NCBI GenBank assembly: GCA_964467615.1
Contig: CAYXRK010000004.1
Location: forward strand, 3,894-67,893
Direction of reading: 5' to 3'
Origin: CAYXRK01 sp964467615
GTDB taxonomy: Bacteria > Hydrogenedentota > Hydrogenedentia > Hydrogenedentales > GCA-2746185
Length of the DNA stretch: 64,000 nt
Below, piece by piece: positions 29,393 to 38,208 of this stretch (position 1 is the stretch's first letter; every line of letters begins with the position of its first letter). The position numbers were made by a program, and so were the translations under genes. Below the pieces are notes generated by a model that saw only the letters and a program-made list of their open reading frames with translations, was not told where the DNA came from and ran no database searches.

Positions 29393-30045
29393 CGGTGGCA
29401 AATCGAGCAGTTCTTAAGCTGCTGCACCTGTATGTTGTATTCCTTCACCAACTGCAAGCCCATCTCGCGTTGGTCCGCGGGCTGGACGTAGTTCGCATTG
29501 AACACTTCCGACCGAGGTCGGATGTGTTTCTCGGGTTCCTCATGGCAATTCAAGCACCAGCGCATGTGCAGCGTTTCCGCCTTGTACGTCAATCGCATGT
29601 CCCCGATCGGCCCGTGGCAGGTCGTGCAACCCATCCCCTTGCTCACATGAATGCTGTGATTGAAGTAAACGAAGTCCGGCAGGTCGTGCACGCGCACCCA
29701 TTCCATCGGCGCGCCGCTCTTCCAGCTATCGTGGGCGGGTTTGAGGATCTCTTGGTTCGCGAAAATCTGCGAATGGCAGGTGAGACAAATCTCCGTGGCG
29801 GGAATGCCGGCGAACGGCGAAGTCTCGACAGACGTGTGACACACCCGGCAGTCGAACCCGTTTCCCGAAACGTGGCGTTCGTGGCTGAACGGAATAGGTT
29901 GGTTCCGAGCAATGTTGACTTGGGTCTCGAGCGGAGACCAGTACAACGCGGAGGCCACGGCGGTCAAAAATACCACCATAAATCCGCCCCCGTAGATGGT
30001 CCATTTCGCGAGCCAATTGGCCCCTGGTGGAAACGGCTGTGCCAC
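29389..30045 (-). CDS. actA: ActA, pentaheme cytochrome c of Alternative Complex III
   Basis: 218 residues with one N-terminal membrane anchor and five heme c motifs: CRVCH, CLTCH, CTTCH, CLNCH and CSICH. ActA takes electrons from ActB and passes them to ActE. The GTG start at 30045 is preceded by AAAGGAAAT. It is the first gene of the respiratory operon, which appears to run without a terminator to ctaF. Confidence 0.95.
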   Translation of the reverse strand: MAQPFPPGANWLAKWTIYGGGFMVVFLTAVASALYWSPLETQVNIARNQPIPFSHERHVSGNGFDCRVCHTSVETSPFAGIPATEICLTCHSQIFANQEILKPAHDSWKSGAPMEWVRVHDLPDFVYFNHSIHVSKGMGCTTCHGPIGDMRLTYKAETLHMRWCLNCHEEPEKHIRPRSEVFNANYVQPADQREMGLQLVKEYNIQVQQLKNCSICHR

Positions 30046-30538
30046 GGTATTTCCTTTCTATCCTGTCGCCCCGGAAAGGGTACTTGTTCTAAAATTTACT
30101 TGCTCGGTTTTGCGTTAACGGGTGTACCGCACCCTCGCGTGGTCCCGTGACGTATACGGTGAAAGCGCGCTCCCCCGCTCCCAATTGTGAACGGCCTGCC
30201 GACCTAGCCCCTTCGACGCATTACTCGTCAGGCGGGAACCAATCCCAAATCAATTGGCGCCGGACCTGGCCTTTCCCTGGGCGCGCAGCCCGCAGAAGAT
30301 ATACCAAATTCCCGAAGGCCCCGCAAGCGACCCCGACAGGGCGTTTCCGCAGCCTCGTGAAGATATTAACTGATATCACCTTAACTATTCACGCCGCACT
30401 GTGCCGCAAGAGAAAAGCCGGGTGAAGACAAAAGTCTAGCAAACCTTTATCCCGGTTTCCAGGCCCCCTTTCACACCCTCTTCGCGAACAAACAACTCCG
30501 GCGGAGACGCCGGGTTTTGATCGCAGAGCCGGTTATTA

Positions 30539-30577
30539 CTATATAGATATCCTATATATATACATATCTAGCTATAG
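30539..30577. repeat. AT-rich imperfect inverted repeat
   Basis: Arms CTATATAGATAT (30539-30550) and ATATCTAGCTATAG (30564-30577) flank a run of alternating T and A. The whole stretch is almost pure A/T in an otherwise GC-rich region, about 80 bases before the scpA -35 element. Confidence 0.55.
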
Positions 30578-30657
30578 AGATTTTCAAGAAATGCGCGGAC
30601 CTTTCCACCGCGGCCGGCTGGCCGCGCCTATCGCTGAAATACCCTCCGAGATCGGTC

Positions 30658-30686
30658 TTGACAGGGACCCCGTCGCGGGGTAAAGT
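30658..30686 (+). promoter_or_regulatory. sigma70-type promoter of scpA
   Basis: TTGACA (30658-30663) and TAAAGT (30681-30686) with a 17-base spacer that itself is a GGGACCCC/GGGG inverted element. The predicted start of transcription is about 40 bases before the scpA start. Confidence 0.7.
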
Positions 30687-30731
30687 CCACCTCGGCGCAA
30701 GTAGAACATATCTGTGGGGGACACGGAGCGC

Positions 30732-31553
30732 ATGGACCGGTCAGGGGGACCGGCCACCGCGGAAGCGGGTGGCCAGGACATAACGGACTTCATCGTCGAC
30801 GTCGCGACCGACGAGGTCTTGCGGCTGAACTTGGACAAATTCGAGGGGCCGCTCGAAGTGTTGCTGTACCTCATCAAGGCCCAGGAAATCGACATCTTCG
30901 ATATCCCGATCTTGCAGATCACGGACCAGTATCTGCGCTTTCTCGATTTGGTGCGCGAGGAGGATCTTGACGTGGCGGGCGAGTACCTCGTCATGGCGGC
31001 GACGCTCATCCAGATCAAATCGAAGATGCTGCTGCCCGTCGAGATGGATGACGACGAGGAGGAGATCGACGACGGCGATCCGCGACTGGAACTCGTCGAA
31101 AAGTTGATCGCGTACCGCAAGTTCAAGGACGTCGCCCACCGGCTCTCCGATCTGGAAGAGCAGCGCATGGGTTGGTTCACGCGCAACGTCAAGCCCGATG
31201 TCAGCGGCGTTGAGGACGAGGAAGACGGCGACGACCTCGTCGATGTCGGCCTATACGATCTCATCCAGGCCTTCAAGAGCATCATGCGCTTTCTCGCCGA
31301 GGACGTGCCCCACACGATCGAAGCCGAGGGGGCCTCGGTCGACCAAAAGATCGAGTACATCATGGACCTCATCATCGAACGTGGCAGCATCGCTTGGGCC
31401 GAACTCTTCGAAGGCGCGCGCTCGCGTGTCGAAATTGTCTGCTGCTTCCTCGCGATCCTCGAACTGTGCCGCATGGGCGACGTCTCGGCCCACCAACACA
31501 AGACCTTCGGCGACATCCGTCTATTCCGGAAAGTCCAAGTCAACGTCGCGTGA
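30732..31553 (+). CDS. scpA: ScpA, segregation and condensation protein A
   Basis: ScpA is the kleisin that bridges the SMC ATPase dimer in chromosome condensation. The 273-residue protein has the N-terminal signature LDKFEGPLEVLLYLIKAQEIDIFDIPI, the LVMAATLIQIKSKMLLP segment, an acidic linker, and a C-terminal winged-helix part (FCCFLAILEL-like, read as VCCFLAILELCRMG). ATG 30732 is preferred to GTG 30714 on family N-termini. scpB is not adjacent. Confidence 0.93.
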   Translation: MDRSGGPATAEAGGQDITDFIVDVATDEVLRLNLDKFEGPLEVLLYLIKAQEIDIFDIPILQITDQYLRFLDLVREEDLDVAGEYLVMAATLIQIKSKMLLPVEMDDDEEEIDDGDPRLELVEKLIAYRKFKDVAHRLSDLEEQRMGWFTRNVKPDVSGVEDEEDGDDLVDVGLYDLIQAFKSIMRFLAEDVPHTIEAEGASVDQKIEYIMDLIIERGSIAWAELFEGARSRVEIVCCFLAILELCRMGDVSAHQHKTFGDIRLFRKVQVNVA

Positions 31554-31612
31554 ACTCCCGTTATCTCGATTCATCGTGCTCGGCTCATTGCTATCGAAAT
31601 ACAACCTGAGTC

Positions 31613-31782
31613 GACCGATCGGTAAGCTCAAGGCCTCCCTTACCCGTTCGTCGTGAGGGACTGTGAAAAAATCGATTCAAACTCAACCGTGCGACCGGCA
31701 TTTGCCCAGTCGGCAAGCTCAAATCCTCCCTTTCCCGTTCGTCCTGAGGGTGTCGAAGGATGCGGGGAAGGGAGGGCTTGAG
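31613..31782 (+). repeat. duplicated element with a long stem-loop
   Basis: Two related copies (about 31613-31660 and 31703-31750) share the pattern GCTCAA-N2-CCTCCCTT-N-CCCGTTCGTC. The second copy is completed by a right arm at 31763-31782 that pairs with 31718-31737 at 17 of 20 positions. The loop contains CCTGAGGGTGTCGAAGG, akin to the element at 49273-49307. Related GTTCG...TGTCGAA repeats are dispersed in many bacterial genomes. Confidence 0.7.
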
Positions 31783-31833
31783 CGACCTTTGCTCAATTCA
31801 CATCAATTCACATCCGCTGAGGATCGCAATCAC

Positions 31834-32211
31834 GTGATCTGGCCCTGGCAACGCCGCGAAAAACCCCTCGGCCAACGCGGCGAAGACCTCGCCGCACGCT
31901 ACCTCCGCCGCAACGGCTACACCATCCTCGATCGCAACGTTAAGCTCGGCCGCTACGAACTCGACATTATCGCCCGCGACGGCGACACCATCGCCTTCGT
32001 CGAAGTAAAAACCCGCCTCCCCTCAGACATCGCCACCCCCGAAGACAGCATCACGACCAAGAAACGCAAGCACCTCACCGGCGCCGCCCGCATCTACATG
32101 CAACGCAACCCCGCCCCCGACACCTACTACCGCTTCGACGTAGTCGCCATCACCATCCCACCCACCGGCAAACCCGAAATCAAACTCTACAAAAACGCGT
32201 TCGTACCGTAG
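31834..32211 (+). CDS. YraN / UPF0102 family nuclease-like protein
   Basis: 125 residues. The sequence RGEDLAARYLRRNGYTILDRNVKLGRYELDIIARDGDTIAFVEVKTR is the PD-(D/E)xK-like core of the YraN family (Glu, Asp and ExK motif), often encoded near ribosomal protein or rnhB genes. The GTG at 31834 is preferred: GAGGA precedes it and the longer frame would translate the repeat element. The biological role of YraN is not established. Confidence 0.85.
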   Translation: MIWPWQRREKPLGQRGEDLAARYLRRNGYTILDRNVKLGRYELDIIARDGDTIAFVEVKTRLPSDIATPEDSITTKKRKHLTGAARIYMQRNPAPDTYYRFDVVAITIPPTGKPEIKLYKNAFVP

Positions 32212-32648
32212 CGCGGATTTGTAGTCCGCATAACGCAAGACATCCATCCTTTCGCCTTCGATCCTCCGAACCGACAAACAAATTTCGAGTCACGAACTGC
32301 CCCAAAGGGGGCAATCTGCTCGTGACCCAGGGTTGGCTCGCCTGTTGCGAATAGGCCGCCCCGTTACGACAACCAACTGGAGTGGAGGACGCGTCAAGAG
32401 GATTATCGCGTAAGTCGCTAAATGCATTGTGACGTTGCGCCTCATGCTAGAAGAGCAGTGATGTGATTGATGTAGATCGGTATATGACGCGCCAGCTAAA
32501 TGGAGCGAACGGCAAAATAGGGTTAAAATACAAGCACTTAGGCAAATCCCTGACGGAATGCCCTGAGGCGTGTCATATGTGCACGAACAAAGAAACCCAC
32601 ATCTTATATGGGTCCGTCTAATTGTTGTTAGGCATCTTCGCCCGCACC
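32212..32648. other. 437-bp intergenic region before the cassette-like genes
   Basis: It holds a strong hairpin at 32289-32326 and, near its end, GTTAGGC (32627-32633), an integron-like core site. The AT content rises toward the right. No open frame looks coding. Confidence 0.5.
32289..32326. terminator. stem-loop after the YraN gene
   Basis: GTCACGA (32289-32295) pairs with TCGTGAC (32320-32326), and inside it TGCCCC pairs with GGGGCA around an AAA loop. There is no T-tract; it could be a terminator or a repeat unit. Confidence 0.4.
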
Positions 32649-33113
32649 ATGGAACACAACTTCGAGCAACTGAAGGCACACATCCTCCCTCTTTCCAACG
32701 CCCGTGATTTCGACGCCGCGAGGAGGGAGTGGGACCTTACAGGCTTCGAGTACAGCGAAGAATTTGACAACTGCCCTTGCGGTCAACAAATAAAGGAACA
32801 CTGTCTCATCCATAACCGAATCACCGGCCGCGATACTTACGTCGGTAACGTGTGCATTAACCGATTCATCGGCATTGATACGGGGAACCTGTTCGACGGC
32901 CTCAAACGAATCGCGAAAGACAATACTGCCAACGCAAATGAAGACCTCATTCTTCACGCATACAACCTTGGCTACATCTACGAGAGTGAGTACGAGTTTC
33001 TTATGGACACGCGGCGCAAGCGAACGCTATCGCCTAAGCAATTGTCATGGAAGCAAAAAATCAACCGTCGGATCCTGAACAAGACAGTCGTTCAGAAACG
33101 GGGGCAGCTATAA
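32649..33113 (+). CDS. cassette-like hypothetical protein with a Cys motif
   Basis: 154 residues, soluble. The core reads CPCGQQIKEHCLIHNRITGRDTYVGNVCINRFIGI, with four Cys in a CxC-x7-C-x16-C spacing that suggests a small metal site. I have no functional name for it. The start at ATG 32649 (MEHNFEQ) is chosen because it follows GTTAGGC by 15 bases, the usual distance in integron cassettes, and the upstream codons would lie within that core site. An attC-like site begins right at its stop codon. Base composition is lower in GC than in the neighbouring core genes. Confidence 0.65.
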   Translation: MEHNFEQLKAHILPLSNARDFDAARREWDLTGFEYSEEFDNCPCGQQIKEHCLIHNRITGRDTYVGNVCINRFIGIDTGNLFDGLKRIAKDNTANANEDLILHAYNLGYIYESEYEFLMDTRRKRTLSPKQLSWKQKINRRILNKTVVQKRGQL

Positions 33114-33189
33114 CCAGCCGCTTTACCACGACGCTTCACGGCGGCCGCGTTGCGTCCGCCATTCGCGCGGGTGAACGCCGGCGTTAGAC
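33107..33189 (+). repeat. attC-like integron recombination site
   Basis: The site ends in GTTAGAC (33183-33189), which fits the attC R' core GTTRRRY. Its left part (TATAACCAGCCGC) is an imperfect complement of the right part (GAACGCCGGCGTTA), and the centre forms a stem GGCGG-N-CGC with GCG-N-CCGCC around GTT. Length about 80 bases is typical. The R'' core is degenerate. 64 bases further a second core GTTAGGC occurs (33247-33253). Confidence 0.55.
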
Positions 33190-33203
33190 GCCAAGGAGAC
33201 ATC

Positions 33204-33251
33204 ATGACTGTCAAGCGTCTGGACAACGAAGGGCCTTGTGCGGAACGTTAG
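33204..33251 (+). CDS. possible 15-codon mini-ORF between two attC core sites
   Basis: AAGGAG lies 6 bases before ATG 33204, and the frame reads 15 codons to a TAG that is part of the GTTAGGC core site (33247-33253). The size and position suggest either a minimal cassette or a leader for the next gene, whose start is 13 bases later. Coding is unproven. Confidence 0.25.
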   Translation: MTVKRLDNEGPCAER

Positions 33252-33264
33252 GCGCAGCTGACCA

Positions 33265-33894
33265 ATGCTAAGACGCCTGTTCGGATCCATCGTCCCATCG
33301 ATACCTGACCCTGACGCCATTCTCACCAGGGAACGCGCGTATGAGGAAGCATTTGGGTCGGATGTTCAGATCCTCCACTCTACCGATCGAAAAATTCCGC
33401 ACATCGATGTATACGTGTTTCCGCCTTCAGATGTGAGGGACTACTCGGTCCTTGTCACGGGTGGAATGAGTGACATTGCCATGCAGATTCCTACAGGCGC
33501 CGCCGCTCCCGCAAACATCGAGCTGATTTTGGGAATAGGGCAACATCAGCACTGGGCTAGCAACCTGCTGAAGCTCGCGGCGGAATACCCGTCGGCGCAG
33601 GGCACATTCTACGCAGCGCACCATACGCTCCCCTTCGGGGGCGAATTGGGTGATGGGTCGTCACTGTCTGCTTTTCTTTTCATCGAGCCTCGCATCTTGC
33701 CGCCGAATTTGAGCGATTGGATGCACCGGGATCCGAAGATCGGATTTCTTCAAGCAGTACCAATTACGACAAAGGAGCATGCTTTCGCAGTATCGAAGGG
33801 AAGCAAGGAACTCGAGACTCTTCTGGCCAAAGCCGAGTTCTTGATCACGCCGTACGCGAATCGACCATCGGTCGTAACTGCGAGCGGCACTTAA
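33265..33894 (+). CDS. suppressor-of-fused (SUFU) domain protein
   Basis: 209 residues. The segment HIDVYVFPPSDVRDYSVLVTGGMSDIAMQIP followed by NIELILGIG is the signature of the bacterial SUFU-like family, which is frequent in mobile or polymorphic-toxin-immunity contexts. No signal peptide. The stop codon lies inside TAACAATTGTTA, and ACTTAAC (33889-33895) matches the attC R'' core, so this looks like the second gene cassette. The bacterial function is not established. Confidence 0.75.
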   Translation: MLRRLFGSIVPSIPDPDAILTRERAYEEAFGSDVQILHSTDRKIPHIDVYVFPPSDVRDYSVLVTGGMSDIAMQIPTGAAAPANIELILGIGQHQHWASNLLKLAAEYPSAQGTFYAAHHTLPFGGELGDGSSLSAFLFIEPRILPPNLSDWMHRDPKIGFLQAVPITTKEHAFAVSKGSKELETLLAKAEFLITPYANRPSVVTASGT

Positions 33895-33906
33895 CAATTG
33901 TTAGCC
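33889..33906 (+). repeat. attC half-site-like sequence and 12-bp palindrome at the cassette end
   Basis: ACTTAAC (33889-33895) fits RYYYAAC exactly and TAACAATTGTTA (33892-33903) is a perfect palindrome. mnmG ends only 17 bases further, so a full attC is absent and the site seems truncated. Confidence 0.4.
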
Positions 33907-33922
33907 AAAGGATCAACTTTTC

Positions 33923-35800
33923 CTACGCCGTCGCCCGCTCCTTCTCCCGTCGCCGCTTCTCCATATACACGTGCAGGATCGAAACATCCGAAGCCCGCAC
34001 ACCCGGCACACGCGACGCCTGGCCGAAATTCACGGGCCGCACTTCGCGTAACCTTTGCCGGCTCTCCGCGGGCAACCCCGGCACAGCGTCATAATCGAAG
34101 TCGTCGGGCAACGGGAGCATTTCGGCCTTGCGGAATTTTTCCCAATCGCGCATTTGCCGTTCGATGTAGCCCTTGTACTTCGCCTGCACTTCGACCTGTT
34201 CCGCCGTTTCGAAATCGAGTGGCGCGGGCGGCGGCGCGAACTTCCAAACGTCCTCGATCGTCACGTCCGGCCTGCGAAGCAGCCGCACGGCGGACTGCGC
34301 CTCGATCAATTCCTCGATGCCCCGCTCGCGCAGGTACGCATTGATTTCCGCGCCCGGCAAGAGAGTCGCAGTTTCGAGCCGCGCCAATTCCTGCTCGGCG
34401 GCGATCTCTTTCGCCCTCACGCGCTGCATGAACTCTTCGCCCGCGATGCCGTATTTCGCGAGCCGGATGTCCGCGTTGTCGTGCCGCAGCAGCAACCGGT
34501 ATTCCGCGCGCGAAGTGAACAGCCGGTACGGCTCGATGACGCCGCGCGTGACCAAATCGTCCACGAGCACGCCGAGATACGCCTCGTTTCGCGCGATGTA
34601 TAGCGGCGGCGCACCGTCAATCGCCCGCACCGCGTTGAACGCTGCATACAACCCCAGCGCCGCGGCCTCCTCATAGCCGGAGGTCCCGTCCACCTGCCCC
34701 GCGTGATACAGCCCGCGCACCAGCTTCGTTTCGAGCGTCGGCTTGAGCTGTGTCGGCGGAATGAAATCGTATTCCACCGCATACCCGGGCCGGATGATCT
34801 CCGCCTCTTCGAGACCCGGCACCGTCCGCAAATATTCGAGCTGCACTTCCTCCGGCAAACTCGTCGACAATCCGTTGACGTACACCTCCGAGGTCATCAG
34901 CCCTTCCGGTTCGAGGAAGACGCGATGCTGTTCCTTCTCCGCAAACCGCATAACTTTGTCTTCAATACTCGGACAATACCGCGGTCCAATCCCCTCAATG
35001 ACGCCCGCGTACAACGGCGACTTGTCGAGATTGCGCCGGATGACGTCGTGCGTCCGCTCGTTCGTATACGTCAACCAGCACACAATCTTGTTCGGCGCAA
35101 ACCCCTCAATCGGCGTCGAGAACGAAAACGGCCGCGGGTCTTCGTCGCCCTCTTGCACTCCCATGACGGCCGTGTTGATGCTCCGCCGATGAATGCGCGG
35201 CACGGTCCCCGTCTTCATCCGCCCCACTTCGAAGCCCAGCCGCCGATACGTCTTCGTCAGTTCGTTCGCGGGCATCTCTCCCCCGCGCCCGCCTTCCATC
35301 TGCGACATGCCAAAATGCAGCCGCCCGCCGAGGAACGTGCCCGAGCACACGATTATCGCGCGCGCGGTGATTTCCTGTTTCTGCGACGTGACGATCCCGC
35401 ACGCCACGCCGTCGCGCACGATGAGGTCCTCGACCATGACTTGCTTGAGGTCGAGGTTCGGCGTCTCCTCGCACACGCGCTTCATGTCGTATTGATACAT
35501 GATGCGGTCCGCCTGCGCGCGCGGCGAATGCACCGCCGGCCCCTTCGAGCGGTTCAGCATCTTGAACTGGATTCCCGTGCGGTCGATGCACCGGCCCATC
35601 TCGCCGCCCAGCGCGTCAATCTCGCGGACGAGTTGGCCCTTGGCGATGCCGCCAATCGCTGGGTTGCACGGCATCTTCGCCAGCGCGTCAAGCTGCATCG
35701 TCGCCAACAGCGTGCGCTTGCCCATCCGCGCGGACGCCAACGCCGCCTCCACCCCGGCATGCCCCGCACCCACAATAATGATGTCGTAATCAGGATTCAT
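33923..35800 (-). CDS. mnmG: MnmG (GidA), tRNA uridine 5-carboxymethylaminomethyl modification enzyme
   Basis: With MnmE it modifies wobble uridine 34 of several tRNAs. The 625-residue protein starts with the FAD loop [20 protein letters not shown], then has [21 protein letters not shown], the FLEPEG segment, [16 protein letters not shown], and the C-terminal YKGYIERQ and [11 protein letters not shown] parts typical of the family. The ATG at 35800 overlaps the stop of the upstream nucleotidyltransferase gene as ATGA, so mnmG may be translated from the accessory module's transcript. mnmE is not in the window. Confidence 0.96.
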   Translation of the reverse strand: MNPDYDIIIVGAGHAGVEAALASARMGKRTLLATMQLDALAKMPCNPAIGGIAKGQLVREIDALGGEMGRCIDRTGIQFKMLNRSKGPAVHSPRAQADRIMYQYDMKRVCEETPNLDLKQVMVEDLIVRDGVACGIVTSQKQEITARAIIVCSGTFLGGRLHFGMSQMEGGRGGEMPANELTKTYRRLGFEVGRMKTGTVPRIHRRSINTAVMGVQEGDEDPRPFSFSTPIEGFAPNKIVCWLTYTNERTHDVIRRNLDKSPLYAGVIEGIGPRYCPSIEDKVMRFAEKEQHRVFLEPEGLMTSEVYVNGLSTSLPEEVQLEYLRTVPGLEEAEIIRPGYAVEYDFIPPTQLKPTLETKLVRGLYHAGQVDGTSGYEEAAALGLYAAFNAVRAIDGAPPLYIARNEAYLGVLVDDLVTRGVIEPYRLFTSRAEYRLLLRHDNADIRLAKYGIAGEEFMQRVRAKEIAAEQELARLETATLLPGAEINAYLRERGIEELIEAQSAVRLLRRPDVTIEDVWKFAPPPAPLDFETAEQVEVQAKYKGYIERQMRDWEKFRKAEMLPLPDDFDYDAVPGLPAESRQRLREVRPVNFGQASRVPGVRASDVSILHVYMEKRRREKERATA

Positions 35801-36693
35801 TGTGCAGCCGAACGTAGCGAACTGCCGTTTCCGAATGAGTAACATCGGACGTTGATTCCGAACTTTTCGCTCTCGGTTGGAAACAACGGCAATTGGCGAG
35901 ACTTCGGCAAGTAAACCGGCTTCGCGTCGTCCTTAGCGACCGAATGTCCAATAAACCGTATCCACTCCCGTAATATCCGACCGGAGAATCTTACGGCGCC
36001 GTAGTGTGTCGTTTGCACTCTCTCGAGTTCGCCCTCCGGCAACCGCGCACCCCAGCTCGAAATCAACGCCGAAAGCCGTGGTCCCAATCGATAACCAAGG
36101 CTGCTGGCGAGTATCAATGCGCGAACTACACACAAGTCAGGATGAGGATTTTCCTCTCGGTTTACTTCGACTTCACTGTTGAGGATTCCACGAAAGAACT
36201 GATCATCTCCGGAGTAGATTCGCCGAGAATGCCCTGGCCGAGGCCACACTTCGACCGCTATCGCTTCCAGATTGAGAAAGGTAGTTGACGGCAGATCCGC
36301 GAAATTTGGGGAGATTTTCCGTTCGTTGACGAACATCCAAGTCCGATCCAGTGGCCAAATGTCGAATTGCCAATGTACTCGCTTCAATTGAAGGCCGCCA
36401 AACCTTGTCTCTCTGGCTACAATATCGTGAAATCGACTCCGCAAGGTTTCAATTCCGATATCTCGCATAACGATGTCTACGTCCCGCGGACGACCCGGCC
36501 GGTGATAATCCAACCTAGATGTGAGAAGCGACCTCAGCGTTCCCCCGAAAAATACTGATTGCTGTTCCATCTCGCGGAGCTCGCGAACGGTTCGAGAGAT
36601 CGGTCTTTTCCAATCACGGTCGTCGCGGCAAAACGATTTAACTTCCTCGCTAAGAGTCGCCTTGAGAGATTCTATGGATTGCAAGTCAGCCAT
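35797..36693 (-). CDS. CCA-adding / poly(A)-polymerase-like nucleotidyltransferase
   Basis: 298 residues. The nucleotidyltransferase fold is recognisable: GGT (residues 50-52), DVD with acids at 71 and 73, and a third acid at about 111 in HWQFDIW. The following [10 protein letters not shown] segment and [20 protein letters not shown] resemble the INALA and LRAxRFAxxLGF blocks of class II CCA-adding enzymes and poly(A) polymerases. It is shorter than housekeeping CCA enzymes and lacks a clear tRNA-binding C-terminal body, so another substrate is plausible. It overlaps the dGTPase gene by 8 bp (ATGGCTGA) and mnmG by 4 bp. Base composition is lower in GC than mnmG. Confidence 0.75.
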   Translation of the reverse strand: MADLQSIESLKATLSEEVKSFCRDDRDWKRPISRTVRELREMEQQSVFFGGTLRSLLTSRLDYHRPGRPRDVDIVMRDIGIETLRSRFHDIVARETRFGGLQLKRVHWQFDIWPLDRTWMFVNERKISPNFADLPSTTFLNLEAIAVEVWPRPGHSRRIYSGDDQFFRGILNSEVEVNREENPHPDLCVVRALILASSLGYRLGPRLSALISSWGARLPEGELERVQTTHYGAVRFSGRILREWIRFIGHSVAKDDAKPVYLPKSRQLPLFPTESEKFGINVRCYSFGNGSSLRSAAQ

Positions 36694-38050
36694 TCGTTAG
36701 CTCGGCGTGTAAACGCTTGGCGAATGAGTCCGTCATACCGCAGACGTAGTCCGTGACCAATTGCAGACGATAGTAGGTCTCTGGAAGAGACTTGTCTTGA
36801 GAAGACCACTGAGCAAATACATTACGATAATTTCGGGACAACAATGCGCCAAGCCTACCTGGGAAATCTGAAGTTCTCGGTTCACTTCCGATTGGAAGAG
36901 CCTCCGCCCCTTCCCAGAACAAGGTCATTAGGTCGGTGATGACACGCCGACCCATTAGCTCGAGCTTGAGTGTTGGCGGAGTGCAATAGACCTTTTGCCT
37001 ACCTATTTGTTTTAGCGCAACGATGAAGTCTTTCGAACCATTGGAGTCATCGGACACCAATTCGCCCTTGTAAGTGCCTTCCATAATTGTGCGATATCGA
37101 TGTTTAAAGACTTCTGTGGCCGCTCGAACCATGAATGCTATGGACGCGGTTCGAAATGCTGATCCGTGAATGTCGTCGTCCAAATCGGACTTCCCTTGAA
37201 GAATCCTATCCTTAAGATTCAAGATGTCCGTTAGTGAGTCTGGGGCTCGCACTTCAAGCATCTCTTTCACGGTACGCCAAGAGAGGATTCCCTTCTTTAT
37301 CGCGTCCTCAATGTCGGCCACAGAGTAGACGATATCGTCCGCCGATTCGGCAATATATGCAAGTGGGTGCCTCGATCTACCTGTTCCAGTTGCATCTTGG
37401 ATTCTCTCAACTATCTCGTTCTCGGACGCAAAGTGTCCAGGCTTCTTCGTCGCCTGATTTTCTGCTCCTCCAGATTCGTCGGACTGCGCTGTGTATTTTC
37501 GTGATGCCGACAACGTCGCAAAGGTCAAATTCAATCCGGTGTAATCAGCGAGAATCTGTAATTTCGTTACTAATCGAAGCGTTTGCGCGTTTCCCTCGAA
37601 CTTCAGGAAATCTTGGACCAACTGTTCCTTTTCGGCAAAGACGCTCCGCAGTTTCTGCACCCCAAAGCATTTCACGAACCACTCTCGTATGGAGTCCTCC
37701 CCGGCGTGGCCGAACGGAGGATTGCCCAAATCATGTATGAGTCCACAAGTCGCCGCGATAGCCTCGATCTGGCGATCAACCCCGGGATCAATTTCCTCTT
37801 CCGCTGCAAGCCACTTTGCCACCGCAATGGCCAGACCCCTGGCAACAGAGGATACTTCCAGTGAGTGCGTCAAGCGTGTCCGAATCGCGTCGTGAGGCTC
37901 AAGTGGGAAGACTTGCGCCTTGTCCTGGAGACGTTTAACTGGTGTCGAGAATATGGCGCGATCGTAGTCGCGCTCGAATTCGTCGCGATGATCGCCCGGA
38001 TTGGTGGACGGACGAATTCGTTCCTTGTTCAGCAGTTGCGGCCATTTCAT
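36686..38050 (-). CDS. dgt: dGTPase-family HD phosphohydrolase
   Basis: 454 residues. The start MKWPQLLNKERIRPST, then RDYDRAIFSTPVKRLQDKAQVFPLE and RTRLTHSLEVSSVAR (His 62), and HDLGNPPFGHAGE (His 106, Asp 107, His 115) are the metal-binding HD-domain signatures of dNTP triphosphohydrolases, which cleave dGTP to deoxyguanosine and triphosphate. Stand-alone dGTPases are known antiphage proteins that deplete dNTPs. ATG 38050 is chosen over the upstream start because it matches the family N-terminus. The gene is first of a two-gene module with the nucleotidyltransferase. Confidence 0.9.
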   Translation of the reverse strand: MKWPQLLNKERIRPSTNPGDHRDEFERDYDRAIFSTPVKRLQDKAQVFPLEPHDAIRTRLTHSLEVSSVARGLAIAVAKWLAAEEEIDPGVDRQIEAIAATCGLIHDLGNPPFGHAGEDSIREWFVKCFGVQKLRSVFAEKEQLVQDFLKFEGNAQTLRLVTKLQILADYTGLNLTFATLSASRKYTAQSDESGGAENQATKKPGHFASENEIVERIQDATGTGRSRHPLAYIAESADDIVYSVADIEDAIKKGILSWRTVKEMLEVRAPDSLTDILNLKDRILQGKSDLDDDIHGSAFRTASIAFMVRAATEVFKHRYRTIMEGTYKGELVSDDSNGSKDFIVALKQIGRQKVYCTPPTLKLELMGRRVITDLMTLFWEGAEALPIGSEPRTSDFPGRLGALLSRNYRNVFAQWSSQDKSLPETYYRLQLVTDYVCGMTDSFAKRLHAELTNG

Positions 38051-38108
38051 CACGGCGGTACGTCTCCAAAACACTTTCTTGCCCTTGCGTCACAAACCAC
38101 CACGCTAC

Positions 38109-38116
38109 AGTATAAT
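38109..38116. promoter_or_regulatory. candidate overlapping divergent -10 elements
   Basis: AGTATAAT contains TATAAT on the plus strand (38111-38116, toward the lipoprotein gene) and TATACT on the minus strand (38109-38114, toward the dGTPase module). -35 matches are poor on both strands. Confidence 0.35.
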
Positions 38117-38208
38117 AACGTCACGTTGTTTCCCGTCCAGATTCGAAACTTGGGCCGAGCCGAACAGTATAGATGCAAAAGGATGATGATGAATCCGGAG
38201 CAGGCTGG

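Larger units (their letters stand above)
30046..30731. other. 686-bp intergenic region between actA and scpA
   Basis: This divergent spacer holds the undefined act promoter, an AT-rich inverted repeat at 30539-30577 and the scpA promoter at 30658-30686. I see no gene in it. Confidence 0.6.

Noticed and set aside
30046..30160. Promoter for the act operon
   Set aside because: TTAACG with ATTTTA at 17 bases was noted but both hexamers are too weak to support a call.
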